Positions 47,301 to 57,304 of a DNA stretch of 64,000 nucleotides are shown here, in pieces. Source of the DNA: Corylus avellana (Eukaryota; Streptophyta; Magnoliopsida; Fagales; Betulaceae). The stretch is from the NCBI RefSeq assembly GCF_901000735.1, contig NC_081551.1, positions 19,620,545-19,684,544 on the forward strand, given 5' to 3'. Both the position numbers and the translations under genes were made by a program. The number at the start of each line of letters is the position of its first letter. The stretch's first letter is position 1. Under the pieces are notes generated by a model, which was not told the DNA's origin, ran no database searches, and was given only the letters and a program-made list of their open reading frames with translations.

Positions 47301-47749
47301 TGCTGCAGTACTGGGAAAATAAAGAACCTGACATGAAAATCTTTGGTCCAATGCCACGTGATATTGAAGGCAAAAAAGTCTACAGGGAGTACATGAAGAG
47401 CAGCAAGTACTGCATTTGTGCCAGGGGTTATGAGGTTCATACACCTCGAGTAGTTGAAGCCATTTTCCATGAATGTGTCCCTGTCATTATATCCGACAAT
47501 TATGTGCCTCCTTTCTTTGAGGTATTGAACTGGGAGGCATTTGTGGTGTTCATTCAAGAGAAAGATATCCCAAATTTGAGAAACATTCTGCTCTCAATCC
47601 CAGAAGAGAAGTACCTTGCCATGCAGTTGAGAGTAAAGATGGTACAAAAGCATTTCCTTTGGCACAAAATACCTGTGAAATATGACTTATTTCACATGGT
47701 CCTTCACTCGATATGGTACAACAGAGTTTTTCAGATGAAATCCAAATGA
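44331..47749 (+). CDS. exostosin-family (GT47) glycosyltransferase A
   Basis: Four exons (44331-45056, 45148-45278, 46242-46590, 47081-47749) give 624 aa. It is a type II Golgi membrane protein by its short cytoplasmic tail and one hydrophobic anchor (about residues 14-36). A variable, Ser/Lys-rich stem of over 200 residues follows. The exostosin domain begins at LKVYIYREGEKPIFHQP, continues through ASEGWFMKLMEG, DPRKAHLFYLPFSS and GADHFLVACHDW, and ends with the donor-binding half (LGGKPPSQRHILAFFAG, KYCICARGYEV, RVVEAIFHECVPVIISDNYVPPFFEVLNW). The family resembles plant At5g03795/At3g07620-type enzymes. GT47 members make cell-wall polysaccharides, but the acceptor and sugar are not predictable here. 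The start aligns with the paralog's KLC motif. It is a tandem duplicate of the gene at 50236. Confidence 0.92.
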
Positions 47750-48056
47750 AAGTTGTGAGAGAAAAAAGCTTCAAACTCTTGTTCATTGGGCAGACAACCA
47801 AAAAAATGAGGAAATATGCTGATACAACCACTTCTATGCCATTGTTAATCAAAATGAAGCTGGTAGGGGTTGGAAAATGTATATATATAAATGTGTATCT
47901 GCAATGTTGCCACCAGGTGATTGGATAAGAAATTTGTAGCTGCAAAGTGATTCTACTATATGGGATTTTGATATTTTTCTTCATCATTGAGTTAATTAAG
48001 GTATGTTTCCTAGGTAAACCAGTGGCCTTAGGGCTGGTGTATGTAGATGGTACAAT

Positions 48057-48618
48057 ATAATTCAACTGTGAAAACTTGAATGTATGCATTTTAGGTGTCA
48101 AATAGCTCACCACATAAACTATCTTCTCGACATCACACAAAAACAAAACTACTCCTAACAATACCCAAAACACAAAAATAAAGGAAATCATTAGGCACCA
48201 TTTGCCAAAGGACTGGATTGGAAGTGAACCGGACCAGACCCAAAATTCTAAAAAAATTTCTCTCAAAATCAATCTCAACGTTCTTATTTTTTATATCACA
48301 TTAATTATTTTTTATTACTATTCAAATAAAAAAATCACTACAAAATAATTCAACTGTGAAAACTTGAATGTATGCATTTTAGGTGTCAAATAGCTCACCA
48401 CACAAACCATCTTCTCGACATCACACAAAAACAAAACTACTCCTAACAATACCCAAAACACAAAAATAAAGAAAATCACTAGGCACCGTTTGCCAAATGA
48501 CCGGATTGGACCGGACCCAAAATTTTAAAAAATTTCTCTCAAAATCAATTTTAACATTTTATATTACATCAATTATTTTTTATTACTATTCAAATAAAAA
48601 AAGCACTACAAAATAAAT
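48057..48618. repeat. tandem duplication, 288-bp unit
   Basis: Copy 1 (about 48057-48344) and copy 2 (about 48345-48618) are nearly identical. Each opens with AATTCAACTGTGAAAACTTG, continues through AGCTCACCACA, CTTCTCGACATCACAC and TTTGCCAAA, and ends TCAAATAAAAAAA. Copy 2 has a short deletion where copy 1 reads GGAAGTGAACCGGACCAG. No ORF. It lies just past glycosyltransferase A. Confidence 0.85.
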
Positions 48619-49763
48619 TTTTTAATTTTTTTATACAAAATATTTTTACTTTTTTTTCTTACATCAATCAAATTTACTACAATTTCGATCCATTTCTTCA
48701 AGTCCACTCCTTTACCAAATAGGGACTCATAAAAATGTTTGAGTTCAATTGTACCAAAAAAGAAAATCACTTTTTGGATAATAGGTTTAAATAGTTGAAT
48801 GACTAGGCAGAAATCGTAGAAATATAGATGGTCCAAACAGGCCTGACAAATACAGACTTAAATGGACAACCAAATTCAAACCAAATCAATCCGTGTCAGA
48901 ACCAATCGCCTATCAGTTTTGGTTCATTTATTATAGTCTATCGATTAGGTTTGATAATTTTCAATACTGATGAGAAAAGATCTCCAAAAAGGGAATGAGA
49001 GAGATTCTCGAATGGTATTTTTATTTTTTTTTAAATAAAAAATAAAAAATACTCCTTAATATAATTAATTTAATATTTTTCTATTAAAAAAGAATCAAAA
49101 AGAATCTTAATTCTCCAAAAATAACCTAACTCAATCCATGCACATTAATGCCTATATGTTTTATTATTAATTGGGTTGAAAATTGTGGTAAAAAATTAGC
49201 TACAAATTGATTTGTAGTTAATTTATACAAATCAGTCTAATAAAATGATATATGTTTATAAATCATGTGAAAAACAAATAGTTTTTTATTAATATTATTA
49301 AAAAAAAAATGTGAGTAGCACATACAAAATCAGTTTGTAGCTAATTTATTTCCGGTAATTTAAATGCAGATAAAAAATGAAGGGCAGTGGATTAATGAGA
49401 AACGAATAAACGACGCCGTTTGCATGGTTTTTATTCATTATTTTTAGCGCGCCCTCTAAGCCGTTTGCCACCGTCTCAGCTTCAGCAAGGAAAAAGAAAA
49501 AAAAGTAAAAAAAAATTGACGAGGAAGATGCTGCTTCTGCCTATCAATAATGGCGATTTAAAAGCAGAGACAGACAAAAATATCAGAGTATTTTAATACT
49601 AGAAGCATCTACACTTGGGCTCAGGATCCCCGGCTGTCTTTATTTCTTCACTGTTAGTAAAAATTCCAACTTCAGGGTTTCTAAAGGGGAAGGTAAAACT
49701 TACACAATACTCTGTTTCGCTTCTGAGAGAAGTGAGGAAAATTCAACTTCAAGTCCGTTGCAG
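48619..49763. other. intergenic and upstream region of glycosyltransferase B
   Basis: AT-rich DNA. A short TIR element lies at about 49196-49358 (AAATTAGCTACAAATTGATTT with its inverted end AAATCAGTTTGTAGCTAATTT). The motif CGACGCCGTTTGCAT lies at 49411-49425. A probable leader exon ends at a strong donor (GCAG|GTGAGTT, 49763). No protein-coding gene seen. Confidence 0.5.
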
Positions 49764-50140
49764 GTGAGTTCAATTTCCCTTTTGTTCACTCTCATTTTCT
49801 TGGAAAGCAAACAAACCCACTTTGTATTTTTTCCTTTTCTGTCACTTTCCTCTGATAATTGTCCCCAGTTCTCGCTTGCTACTATTATAGTCTCTGCCAC
49901 ACAGAGTTTAGTAAATTTCTTTATTTCCTTGATCCATCGAAAAGGGTTTTTGTTTTGGTGCTCTATCACTGAATTTTAGGACAAGTTGACTGTAGTGCTA
50001 TTGCTTGAAATTTGTTTTAGTGCTATTGCTTGAAATTTGATTTGGGTTTATTCCTATGAAAGCTTTTGTTTTGTTTTTTAATTTTGGCTTTCGGTTTTGT
50101 GTTTTATGACTGAATGTTAATGCTCCGGGAATTTAAGCAG
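49764..50140 (+). other. predicted 5' UTR intron of glycosyltransferase B
   Basis: The donor GCAG|GTGAGTT at 49763/49764 and the acceptor TTTAAGCAG at 50140 enclose a T-rich stretch typical of plant introns. Splicing would remove several upstream ATGs but would keep the uORF at 50222. Confidence 0.5.
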
Positions 50141-50221
50141 CGTTGGGAGAGAGAGATTGAGTATTGAAATTATTTTGGCAAACAGTGATTGAGTAGCTCA
50201 CTGCGTTTATTTGGGCTGTGC

Positions 50222-50239
50222 ATGCATTACCTGAAATGA
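50222..50239 (+). promoter_or_regulatory. uORF overlapping the glycosyltransferase B start (ATGA)
   Basis: A five-codon upstream ORF runs from ATG at 50222 to TGA at 50237-50239. Its stop overlaps the main ATG (50236-50238) as ATGA, as in the paralog at 44331. The peptide sequence differs between the two genes, so it is the arrangement that is shared, not the peptide. Confidence 0.55.
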
Positions 50240-53200
50240 GGCGCTCATTACGGTTTGATAAGCTGTGTAGGATGGAAAAGCGGAGATGGGTTTTCATGGT
50301 GGGCGTGGTGGCTGTTACATACCTATTGCTTCAGTCCCTACTTCTTCCATATGAGAATGCTCTTCGGTCCTTATTGCCGGATGGTGAGATTCCGGTACGT
50401 GCTAAAAGTAGCTTCCTGGCTGTGCATTCTGCTGCCAAGTCTGTGATGGTTCGTAACCCGCTAACGGTTAATGCATCGGAGTTGAGTAATGATTCAATGG
50501 TAGTTGAGGTGGTGAGAACTGAGGGTGTTGGACGAGCAATTGAGAATGGTGGTGGGTTAAAGGGAGAGGATAGTGATGCAGAAAATGGTTTTGCATCTGA
50601 TGAGAAAGGCCTGGATAATGATTTTGAACTTTTTGTGGATGGAAATCTAAATAGTGGTTCTCCTCCATATGAGAATGTTTTACATATGAATGATAATTTG
50701 GCTTTGGAGATTGTCAGGAATGAGGAAAATAGTTCTGTTCTGGATGAGTCCGGTGGCGTCTCTCTAGAGCAGATTGTGAAACCAAATAATGGAGTTTCTG
50801 TGGGGAAAAATCCTGAAGAGAATACAAGTCTGAAATCAGAAAATTCAAAGGGTGTTGATACAACTATTCAATCCCCTCCATTGGCACTGCCCATGACAGC
50901 TTCATCAATCACCATCACACACATAGAAAACGTGGTGTCAAATGCAAGCTCTTCTGCTCTACAACGTGAAGGCATGACTTTAAAAAATGATTCTGTACTG
51001 ATGAATAGTACTAGAAAGAAAGAGATGAGGTGCAACATGCCACCAAAGTCAATAACATCATTATATGAGATGAACCGCATACTAGCGCGCCACCGTCGTT
51101 CAATGGTATAAAAAAAAATTGATATTTAACTGCACCATTTTCTCAATACTTAAGTTTTATGCAGGAAACTTGACTTCTTCTAATTGGTTTTGTAGAGACC
51201 AAGACAGTCTTCTGTACGTGACCAAGAGATTGTTGCTGTGAAGTCACACATTGAGCATGCGCCTGTTGTAATAAATGATGCAGAACTTTATGCTCCTCTC
51301 TTTCGAAATGTTTCCATGTTTAAAAAGTAAGCCTATTTTAGTTGTGTACAGGATTGATATATGTTTTAAAGTTGAAGGTTAATTTTCCATTTTCATAAAT
51401 GGGCGCTCTGGACCCAGAAAATTTTTGCCATCATCAGTTCATACCTGCTCTACTTTCATCCATGATGTGTAATGAACACTACCTTAGGCCATAGCTAAGA
51501 TATAGAAAGAGAAGTGGCAAAATAACAAAGCAACACATCTATACTAGCCAATCATGTATGCCCCATGCTCATGGTAATTCTATTGTTGTACAAAATTCAG
51601 TTAAGGAATAACCAAATCTGATAAAAGCAACTCAGAACAATGAAATAAGGGGTCCAGAAGATTATGTTTAGGTACATATGCTGAACAGCAAGCCTATTTT
51701 TGACAGCCCTTCTATAATTGTACCTAAATCTTGGTGTGAGCTTTCTGAACACAACTTAAGCCTGCTGGTTATGAACCTTTTTAGAATGCATTTCATTTTC
51801 AAACTTACATTTGGTTGCTTCTTCAGGAGTTACGAACTCATGGAACGCACACTCAAAGTGTATGTCTACAGGGATGGAAGCAAACCCATCTTTCATCAAC
51901 CAATACTCAAGGGATTATATGCTTCGGAGGGATGGTTCATGAAACTAATGGAGGGAAATAGGCGTTTTGTTGTGAAGGACCCTCGAAAGGCTCACCTGTT
52001 TTATATGCCATTCAGTTCACGGATGCTAGAGTACACCCTTTATGTACGTAACTCTCATAACCGGACAAACCTTCGCCAATATTTGAAGGACTACTCCGAG
52101 AAAATTGCAGCAAAATATCCTTACTGGAATAGAACGGGTGGAGCAGATCATTTTCTTGTTGCCTGTCATGACTGGGTATGCTTCCAATGCATCTTTCCTT
52201 TCTCTTGCTTTAACTATCATGATGAGATAATGGATGGTCTTTAGAAGTGGATTTAAGTTTGATAACTTGATGGTGACAGATTCATGGTAACTATTTCCAA
52301 TCGCATTTGACTATGCCAATACCACATCACACTATTGAGGTTGCTTTAGTCATTTAATGTGGGTTACTGGTGTTGTGTACTTCGTTCAAAATGACAAAAG
52401 CACAGTATGTGAAATAGCAAGTTATGGCACAGTTGTGCATACTAAATTTAGCCCTTATCACTCCACTTTAATGTGGCGTTTGGATCGAGGAATCTAAGAT
52501 TTTTCTTGGCTTCCACATCTCCACAAATGTGATGCCTGAGAATCTGGATTTCCAAAAATGTGACTAAACTCACGTTTGGGAATGAGATTATAGGATTCTG
52601 ATAGGATTTTTTGGAATATGAGATTTCCATGTTTGTTTTACTCCTAGGCTCCTAGCCCTAGTCATCCTCTAGGAATTATTTATTCTTCCCAAAATATTCT
52701 TATGTTTTTGTTACATTAAACATTGCTGAAATTTCATGGGTTGACAATGAATGTGATGTTGGCCATGATGATTTTTTAATGCTACTTTTATAAAATCAAT
52801 GATGCAAGTCTATGACCTAAAGTTTGGAATGTAGAACCAGGATTTTGTGCACAAAACTTCTATCTCAGCCTCGTAAGTCCTTTTTTCTATGTGATTGTTC
52901 AGTAAATGGTACATTTTTTACTTGGTGGTGGAAATCACGGAACCTTCAATTCATATTTGTATATTAATTTGTGTCAAATTAAGCATATTAAAAAATGGAG
53001 TATACATCGAGTTGGCGAGAATAGTGAAACAATTCAAAGAAAAAAAAAAGATTTGTCATAATATATTATTCACATTATACCCATATAAACTTCATCGAGC
53101 TTGTTATAATGAAGCTACATTAATTTTAATAAAAGTTTATTTATTTTTATTGCAGTGACATGTAATTCAACTCCATGGTTTTATTTTCCCTTCAGAATGT

Positions 53201-54207
53201 GCAAATGACAACACAAAAGCCTTTTATATATGCATATTCTCTCGTTTCTATTTTTGATGGGTTAGTTTTATTGATTCCTTTTTTGTGTTAAAAGGAATGT
53301 GGGCGTTTTTGTCATTAAAAAAAAAGGAAAAAACTTTCCTAAGGGCAAGGGAATGTGGATTCCCTCATTTAAGTGCAACCAAACAAGGTAAGGAATCCTA
53401 AAAGATTACCCCCATCCAAAGGCCTTATAAATGTATTTAATATCATATTAAAACACTATATGTAGTTTAGTTCTGGATGTGTGTGTGCTGGTGTGTGTTT
53501 GCCATGTATATTTAATATGATTCATTTTACTGTTCTAGGCTCCATACGAGACAAGGCACCATATGGAACATTGCATAAAAGCCCTTTGCAATGCTGATGT
53601 GACTGCTGGCTTCAAAATTGGACGGGATGTGTCTCTTCCAGAAACATATGTCCGGGCTGCCAGACATCCTCTTAGAGATCTTGGAGGAAAACCTCCATCT
53701 CAGAGACACATTCTTGCCTTCTATGCTGGAAATATGCATGGCTATTTGCGTCCTATCTTGCTGAAGTACTGGAAGGACAAAGACCCTGATATGAGGATCT
53801 TAGGTCCAATGCCTCCTGGTGTTGCAAGCAAAATGAATTACATCCAGCACATGAAGAGCAGCAAATACTGTATCTGCCCCAAGGGTTATGAGGTGAACAG
53901 CCCACGTGTGGTCGAAGCTATCTTTTATGAGTGTGTTCCTGTGATTATATCTGACAACTTTGTGCCACCATTTTTTGAGGTTTTGGATTGGGGGGCATTC
54001 TCATTAATTGTTGCAGAGAAAGACATTCCCAACTTGAAAGACATATTGCTTTCAATACCCAAAGAGAAGTATCTTGAGTTGCAACTGGGGGTCAGGAAGC
54101 TTCAGAAGCATTTTCTCTGGCACGCTAAGCCCTTAAAGTATGATCTTTTCCACATGACTCTTCATTCAATTTGGTACAACAGAGTTTTCCAGATAAAACT
54201 TAGATAA
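50236..54207 (+). CDS. exostosin-family (GT47) glycosyltransferase B
   Basis: Four exons (50236-51105, 51196-51326, 51827-52175, 53539-54207) give 672 aa. Layout as in gene A: short basic tail, anchor helix (about 20-38, RWVFMVGVVAVTYLLLQ), acidic and Asn-rich stem, then the exostosin domain with FHQPILKGLYASEGWFM, WNRTGGADHFLVACHDW, GRDVSLPETYV, LGGKPPSQRHILAFYAG, CICPKGYEVNSPRVVEA and VPVIISDNFVPPFFEVLDW. Exons 2-4 have the same lengths as in gene A (131, 349, 669). Only exon 1 differs (870 against 726), so the stem diverged while the catalytic part was held. This copy keeps the family's usual residues (for example CHDWAPYETRHHMEHCIKALCNAD) better than A. An upstream GTG-initiated extension exists; the ATG at 50236 is preferred because it aligns with gene A. 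Substrate unknown. Confidence 0.93.
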
Positions 54208-57200
54208 AGGTTGTGCTTTTCTGGCAAGCATTTACAATGTGGAGAAAAGCATTGAGGGATGTAGAAGTGTACAGAATCTAGCTCATGAAATGTAAACGAG
54301 CTTCTTGCTTACCATCTGCCTGTACATTCTTCCTGTGGGAATAGACACATCGAGAACTTGTAAATGGATTCTCAGAGTGAGTGATGCTTTTGTATGTATC
54401 CTGTAGCATTTTGTTTTTCTGTTGTAAATATATAAGAACCCAGAATCCTTTTTAAAATGGAAATTTGCTGTGTTCCCTTTTAGGAGTTTGCAGGCTCTTT
54501 TAGGAGTTGCCATTCAATTGCCCCTCTCTTTTCACCTTTATGAGTCTTTAATCAACTTAATGTTTATATGTATTTTTAAGTGTGGAATATATATTGTTGA
54601 TATATATATATATAGATCACTGAAAACTATATGAATTTGCAGCAGTGTGTATTTTTATTTTATTTTATACAATTTTGAACACTTGAGTGTCCAGCTTGAT
54701 CATGCCTCTCATTTTGCTGCATAAACTGGGCCTCTTCTGTACCAAGTATTCATGGTAACCTTTTTGTTGTATAACCTGTCACTATGTAGATACATGTTGA
54801 TGCTAATACTTGTGATGAACAATCAACAGAAACTAGAAGCCAATAAAGGAAAGAAGAAAGAACAGAATGTCTTCCAACCAAGCAAACAAAAAGCAAAAAA
54901 CATAGCCAAAAAGTTGATTGTTTTGGAGATTTCCATCTCTCCTTGAAGTAAAACTAACACACAACAATGCTGACTGGTTTTGGATGCGGAGAATGGGCTA
55001 CGGGTTCAGGCTCCATGATGCCAGTTGTCCACTATACCCAATACATAATGGTACCCAAAACGCCACGTGTCTCTTCCCTTCAAAGCCAAGCTACTCCATC
55101 ATTCATTGACTGCTTGGTGGCGGGTCCCGCATATTCACACGCTTACTTTTCGAACACACCAGTAACCCAACACGTACACTTCTAAAGCCCCGATTTGTCT
55201 CCGAGGTTACCATTTTAAGAAATTGAAGCCAGTGCCACCTTAACTTTTAATGATTCTTAGCCATCCATTTTTCCCAATTTATTGAGGTCTTTCTGAAAGA
55301 GTAATTCTACTTACTATATTTTTTATTTAAATATTTATCTTATACGGATGATATGATAAGAATCTCTTTTCTAGGCTTGAACTATCCGATTTGATTTGAT
55401 TTGATTTTATTTTAATAAGGATGGATCGGTTAGGTTTTCACATCATCATTGGAGGATAAAAATGCGATACTTAGTCTTATTCTTTCTGAAATGATATACT
55501 GCATTTTTATCACACAATTATTATTAGAACTTCTACATCAACATTATAAGATAAAAATATTTTATATTTTTATTCTTCTAAAATATCTTAAACAGACAAG
55601 TAATGTTACATAGTAAATGCCATATAAATATCTCACAAAACTATATATATATATATATGAAATGTTTATGTGGTTTTCACAGTACCCAAATGATTAAATA
55701 TTTTTAAGAATAATGCTAAAATTCGTACTTTTCGTATCAAATATTACTAAATGTTAATATAGTAGTGTAAGAATTAGGATTATCTCCATTTCATTTGATA
55801 ATATTTAATTAATTATAGTGGGTGAGTATTTTGTCTCCTCAAAAAGTGAAAAGACAAAAATATTTCTCCACTATAAAGAATTGAATAATAACCAGTTCAA
55901 ATAAAATTGAGAGAATTCTGCTAGTGCTGACCAGTAGATAAAATTAATAAGTAATTAAGATTGCCGCATCAACGTTATAAAATATTATGAGAAAAAAAAG
56001 TGATTTCTATCCTTCCTTACTATTATTAGCCCAAACCAGGAAAAAAAAAAATTGGATTCTTGCGGTTGAAGCGAACTTAGGTGGGCCATGGCAGATTCAA
56101 AAGAGAAAGCAACTGGATAATGTTCATCTATTGCTCCATTCACATTCGATAGCTCTCCCTTTCATTCTGTTGGTACCGTTTCCAATATCTTTTTTTGTAA
56201 TTTCCTTTTCGTTCAATTAATTCACTTTGTTTGTTTTTTCTTTGGAATTTCAAACTTTATTGGGAATGGCGTGTGGGGTTCTTTTCCTTTTTCCCTCTAT
56301 AAATTTAAAATGGTTTTGATTCTGAAGAATAACATCTTTCTGGGTTTCGCAGATTTGAGTCTGTCTTTCAGTGTTTGGCCTCAAGTTTTGAACTTCGATA
56401 GCGTAAGTCACTCACTGACAGCTTTGTTGCATGCGTTTAGATTAGCCTGATGAAGAAATGGGAATGGTTTTTTTGTGTGTTTTTCCAATTATACATTGAT
56501 TTTCTCATCTGGGTATAGTTGTTGTTAAATGCTGAGTTTGATTCGTTGTTTGTCTTTCTAGGTGAATGTGGAAACTGGAAGTGGCTATGCTTGAATTTGA
56601 TTTCTATTTTCTTTTCTTATATTGTTTGTGATAGTCGTAATTCGTAAAGCAATGGGTTTTGTGCCTTGAATAGAGATATGCTCATTTGATATTGCTTTTA
56701 GCTGAATGTTTTATAAGATTTGAGAGAATCAGAATATTTCAGTCCCATCCCTCCTGCCAAGATCCAAAATTGGATTATGAATTTAAAAGAGGCCATTACA
56801 TTTCTCCTATTCCTCGGGTTTGACATTTTTCAATCTATTTTTGTGAATATTAACAAAGCATTATTAATTTCATCGTAAAGGTGCATTTTAACATTTTATT
56901 ATAATTTGGTTCGGTGAGATTTGATTGTAAGACGTAAATCCCTCATCCCTTGAGTGCCTGAGACAATGCCTTCTCCGTATAGCTGAGCATTAAGTTTCTC
57001 TATTATGAAGGTAGGATGGATGTTAATCATCCCCTTAGGATGCCCTGCCAACTAAAAAGTCCTTTGATTTTGCAGTTTTGAGTAAATCAGACACTGTTCC
57101 GCTTAAAGATGGTTCTCTTTTCTTGAAAAAATCTTTCTGTGATTTAGGTTTTCTCTTGCCCTGTAGTCTAAGGCTTTATGTCCAATTAATAAAGCTTTTT

Positions 57201-57290
57201 CAGTACTAGGAGATCCCCTTTGTATGCTTCAGCTTGGATTGGAAACTGTGTCCTCTAAGTTGTGTTAATGATGTTGTTGAATGATTTCAG
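54208..57290. other. intergenic between glycosyltransferase B and the hydrolase gene
   Basis: Probable 3' UTR of glycosyltransferase B, then AT-rich DNA with a TA microsatellite at about 54598-54614. No gene seen. The open frames at 54918-55185 and 55987-56220 do not resemble proteins. The hydrolase leader probably starts near 56340: TTTCGATAGC|GTAAGT (56403/56404) looks like a non-coding first-exon donor. Confidence 0.5.
55771..55918. mobile_element. MITE, GAATTAGGATNNTCTC family (copy 4)
   Basis: GAATTAGGATTATCTCCATTTCATTTGA...TATAGTGGGTGAGTATTTTGTC pairs with GACAAAAATATTTCTCCACTATA...TTCAAATAAAATTGAGAGAATTC around CCTCAAAAAGTGAAAA. It matches the copies in STP14 intron 1. Confidence 0.7.
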
Positions 57291-57304
57291 GTTTCAAAGA
57301 ACTC

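Noticed and set aside
47550..48278. 242-codon minus-strand open frame
   Set aside because: Mostly antisense to the conserved last exon of glycosyltransferase A and then repeat sequence; no recognisable domain.
50218..50235. GTG start six codons upstream for glycosyltransferase B
   Set aside because: Not an ATG; the ATG at 50236 aligns with the paralog's start.
52470..53440. Possible large insertion in intron 3 of glycosyltransferase B (GTTTGG...CCAAAC ends)
   Set aside because: Ends are too diverged and no target duplication was found; left unannotated.
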